Shown: positions 61,508 to 64,000 of the stretch, piece by piece
Numbering within the stretch: position 1 is the first letter of the stretch
How the letters are laid out: each line of letters starts with the position of its first letter
Assembly (NCBI GenBank): GCA_018241745.1
Contig: JAFEDG010000002.1
Span: 1 to 64,000, forward strand
Direction: 5' to 3'
DNA: 64,000 bases
Origin: Pseudomonadota bacterium
Lineage (GTDB): Bacteria; Pseudomonadota; Gammaproteobacteria; Burkholderiales; Casimicrobiaceae
The notes under the pieces: model-generated
What the model was told of the DNA's origin: nothing
Databases searched by the model: none
Seen by the model: the letters and a program-made list of their open reading frames with translations, nothing else
Program-made: the position numbers and the translations under genes

Positions 61508-63235
61508 ATGGGCATGACGCGCCGCGAGTTCCTGGAGGTGCTGGCCGCGGCGAGCGCCGCGGGCTTTGCGCTCGACGGCCGCGCGGCATTGGCGAATGCC
61601 GATGGTGCGCGCCTGTACGACGTGCCGCGCTTCGGCAACGTGAGCCTGCTGCATTTCACGGATTGCCACGCGCAGCTCAACCCGATCTATTTCCGCGAGC
61701 CGTCCGTCAACATCGGTGTCGGCGCCGCGGCCGGCCAGCCGCCGCACCTCGTCGGCGAGGCACTGTTGAAGCGCTTTGGCATCCCGCCAGGCACGCCAGA
61801 AGCGCATGCGTTCACGTTCCTCGATTTCGAGGCCGCGGCGCGGGCCTACGGCAAGCTCGGCGGCTTTGCGCATCTCGCCACGCTCGTCAAGCGGCTGAAG
61901 GCGAGCCGCCCCGGGGCGTTGCTGCTCGACGGCGGCGATACGTGGCAGGGCAGCGGGCTGTCGCTGTGGACGCGCGGCCAGGACATGATCGACGCGCAGA
62001 AGAAGCTCGGCGTCGACGTGATGACGGCGCACTGGGAGTTCACGTACGGCGCCGAGCGCGTCCGCGACGTCGTCGCCAGGGACTTCAAGGGCAGCGTCGA
62101 CTTCGTCGCGCAGAACGTGCGCACGGCCGACTTCGACGACCCGGTGTTCGCGCCTTACGTGATGCGCACGATCAACGGCGTGCCGGTCGCGATCATCGGC
62201 CAGGCGTTCCCGTACACGCCCATCGCCAACCCGCGCTATTTCGTGGCCGAGTGGACATTCGGCATCCAGGAAGAGAACCTGCAGAAGGTCGTCACCGAGG
62301 CGCGCAGCAAGGGCGCGGCGGTCGTCGTGCTGCTGTCGCACAACGGCATGGACGTCGACCTCAAGCTCGCGTCGCGCGTGCGCGGCATCGACGCCATCCT
62401 CGGCGGCCACACGCACGACGGCGTGCCCGCGCCGACGCTCGTGGCCAACGCGGGCGGCAGGACGCTCGTCACCAACGCGGGCTCCAATGGCAAGTTTCTC
62501 GCGGTGCTCGACTTCGACGTGCGCGACGGCAAGGTTGCCGACTATCGCTACAAGCTGCTGCCGGTGTTCGCCAACCTGCTGCCGGCGGATGCGGACATGG
62601 ACGCGTACATCCGCGCCGTCCGCGCGCCGCACGCAGCCAGGCTCGGCGAGACGCTGGCAACGACGGACGGCCTCCTGTACCGCCGCGGCAACTTCAACGG
62701 CACGTTCGACCAGCTGATCGTCGACGCGCTGATGGCGGAGAAGAACGCCGAGATCGCGTTCTCGCCGGGATTCCGCTGGGGCACGACGCTGCTGCCGGGC
62801 AGCGCGATCACGCTGGAAGCGTTGCTCGACCAGACGGCGATCACGTACCCTTACACGACGGTCAACGAGTTCACCGGCGAGATGATCAAGACGATCCTCG
62901 AGGACGTCTGCGACAACCTGTTCAACCCCGACCCTTACTACCAGCAGGGTGGCGACATGGTGCGTGTCGGCGGCATGCGCTACACGTGCGAGCCGACAGC
63001 GCCGATGGGCCAGCGGATCACGAACATGACGCTCGCAGGCAAGCTGATCGAGCCGGGCAAGCGCTACAAGGTGGCTGGCTGGGCGCCGGTCGCCGAGGAA
63101 TCGCGCGCGGCGGGCGGCGAGCCAGTGTGGGAGGTCGTCGCGCGCCACCTGCGCGCGCTCAAGACGGTCGCCGCGCGCGCGCCGGACCAGCCCGCGCTGG
63201 TCGGCGTAGCCGGCAATCCCGGCATCGCCGGATGA
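61508..63235 (+). CDS. soxB: thiosulfohydrolase SoxB
   Basis: SoxB (575 aa) hydrolyses the terminal sulfate from SoxYZ-bound thiosulfonate. A twin-arginine signal (MTRREFLEVLAAASAAGF) is followed by a 5'-nucleotidase-like di-manganese domain: FTDCHAQLNP, LLDGGDTWQGSG, LLSHNGMDVD and LGGHTHDGVPAP. The C-terminal domain contains the family segment NEFTGEMIKTILEDVCDNL. Its stop overlaps the next start. Confidence 0.95.
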   Translation: MGMTRREFLEVLAAASAAGFALDGRAALANADGARLYDVPRFGNVSLLHFTDCHAQLNPIYFREPSVNIGVGAAAGQPPHLVGEALLKRFGIPPGTPEAHAFTFLDFEAAARAYGKLGGFAHLATLVKRLKASRPGALLLDGGDTWQGSGLSLWTRGQDMIDAQKKLGVDVMTAHWEFTYGAERVRDVVARDFKGSVDFVAQNVRTADFDDPVFAPYVMRTINGVPVAIIGQAFPYTPIANPRYFVAEWTFGIQEENLQKVVTEARSKGAAVVVLLSHNGMDVDLKLASRVRGIDAILGGHTHDGVPAPTLVANAGGRTLVTNAGSNGKFLAVLDFDVRDGKVADYRYKLLPVFANLLPADADMDAYIRAVRAPHAARLGETLATTDGLLYRRGNFNGTFDQLIVDALMAEKNAEIAFSPGFRWGTTLLPGSAITLEALLDQTAITYPYTTVNEFTGEMIKTILEDVCDNLFNPDPYYQQGGDMVRVGGMRYTCEPTAPMGQRITNMTLAGKLIEPGKRYKVAGWAPVAEESRAAGGEPVWEVVARHLRALKTVAARAPDQPALVGVAGNPGIAG

Positions 63236-64000
63236 CCCCGCGCACGCGACGCCGGGCGAGCTTCCGCCACGTCGCGGCCCTGGGACTGCTCGCCGCGGCG
63301 TGGGGCACGGACGCGGCTGCGGCCGCCCCCGACATCGCCGTGCTCGTCGCCCACGGCGGCAACGGCGTACCCGCGTGCGTCGCATGCCATGGCAACGCCG
63401 GCGAGGGCCAGCCGGCCGCGGGCTTCCCCCGGCTGTCCGGGCAGGGCCGCGCGTATCTCGAACGGCAGTTGCACGCGTTCCGCGACGGCACGCGCGCAAG
63501 CGCCGTGATGGGACCGATCGCCAGGAGCCTCGACGACGCGACGATCGCGGGCCTCGCCGGTTACTACGCGTCGCTGCGTGCATTGCCCGCGACGGCCGTC
63601 GCGCCGACTGCGCCGGTGCTGGCCGCGATGCTCGCCCATGGACGCCGGCTTGCCGAGGACGGCGACTGGGACCGCGACGTTCCCGCGTGCCGCGATTGCC
63701 ACGGCGCGACGCTGGCGGGCATCGCGCCCACGTTCCCGGCCATCGGCGGGCAGAACGCGATGTACACGGCCGCGCAGTTGCGCGCCTGGCAGTCGGGGGC
63801 GCGCGCCGGCGATCCGCAGGGCCTGATGAAGGCGGTCGCGTCGCGGCTGACGAGCGCCGACATCGACGCGGTGGCCGCATGGCTGGAGGGCGTGGGCCCG
63901 GCCGGGACCAGCACGACGCCGATCGCGGCTGCCCCTGCGCCGGCTCGCGCCAATGCGCCGCGCTCGACGCATCCTGCGCCTCCCCTCGCGTCCATTCCGG
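63232..64000 (+). CDS. c4-like dihaem cytochrome c (incomplete at window end)
   Basis: The gene starts at ATG 63232 over the soxB stop and remains open to the window end (256 codons visible). After a signal peptide come two haem sites, CVACH and CRDCH, each followed by a c4-type segment (AGFPRLSGQGRAYLERQLHA and FPAIGGQNAMYTAAQLRAW). The C-terminal visible part is Ala/Pro-rich. It probably takes electrons from the Sox proteins. The final length is unknown because the stop lies outside the window. Confidence 0.85.
   Translation, partial: MTPRTRRRASFRHVAALGLLAAAWGTDAAAAAPDIAVLVAHGGNGVPACVACHGNAGEGQPAAGFPRLSGQGRAYLERQLHAFRDGTRASAVMGPIARSLDDATIAGLAGYYASLRALPATAVAPTAPVLAAMLAHGRRLAEDGDWDRDVPACRDCHGATLAGIAPTFPAIGGQNAMYTAAQLRAWQSGARAGDPQGLMKAVASRLTSADIDAVAAWLEGVGPAGTSTTPIAAAPAPARANAPRSTHPAPPLASIP

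Overview
The window is high-GC proteobacterial DNA, most likely from a betaproteobacterium related to Burkholderiales. The ribosomal block runs in the order rplC to rplQ with infA between secY and rpmJ, a layout typical of Betaproteobacteria. The non-zinc S14, zinc-type L36, System I (Ccm) cytochrome c maturation, a TRAP transporter and a full sox cluster fit that placement. This is inference from gene order and protein character, not from a database search.

Region 1 (1-14.3 kb, + strand) holds the S10 (from rplC), spc and alpha operons, ending at a strong rho-independent terminator at 14291-14313. Four non-coding leaders inside the block are structured: before rplN (with a good sigma70 promoter), before rpsD, before rpoA and before rplQ (four consecutive hairpins).

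Region 2 (14.4-19.1 kb, +) is galE followed by hutF, hutI and hutG (the two-step formylglutamate branch of histidine degradation) and a small zinc-ribbon protein, all closely packed.

Region 3 (19.1-37.2 kb) has the ccmABCDEFGH operon plus a prolyl oligopeptidase on the - strand. A secreted Ig-like protein with an IPTL-CTERM-like tail and a CHASE2 adenylate cyclase lie on the + strand. Then come a GNAT acetyltransferase, a FecR-domain secreted protein, a TPR/beta-barrel outer-membrane protein and a displaced ccmI on the - strand. Two pairs of long palindromes (C/D at 19.1-19.5 kb, A/B at 32.2-33.0 kb) belong to one hairpin family. Each copy lies just downstream of a stop codon, in the same orientation relative to that gene. 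This is the most unusual signal in the window.

Region 4 (37.2-43.5 kb) has a TRAP dicarboxylate-type transporter (dctMQP, -), a malic enzyme/phosphotransacetylase fusion (maeB, +), a flavin-binding stress-type protein whose start codon sits in a perfect hairpin, and tRNA-Ser(GGA).

Region 5 (43.7-56.2 kb) is accessory. It holds two tandem secreted pentapeptide-repeat proteins, a 57-residue membrane protein with a YkgJ-type cysteine-cluster protein, and a sensor kinase/LuxR regulator pair with a degenerate stand-alone receiver. These are followed by an uncharacterised catabolic-looking cluster (BKACE, Rieske ferredoxin, double CMD protein, membrane protein), an MFS transporter and a class II aldolase-family protein.

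Region 6 (56.3-64.0 kb, +) is a thiosulfate-oxidation operon: an ArsR-type regulator, then soxC, D, Y, Z, A, X, B and a c4-like dihaem cytochrome cut by the window end. The complete SoxXAYZBCD set predicts oxidation of thiosulfate to sulfate, and its cytochromes c depend on the Ccm system encoded in region 3.
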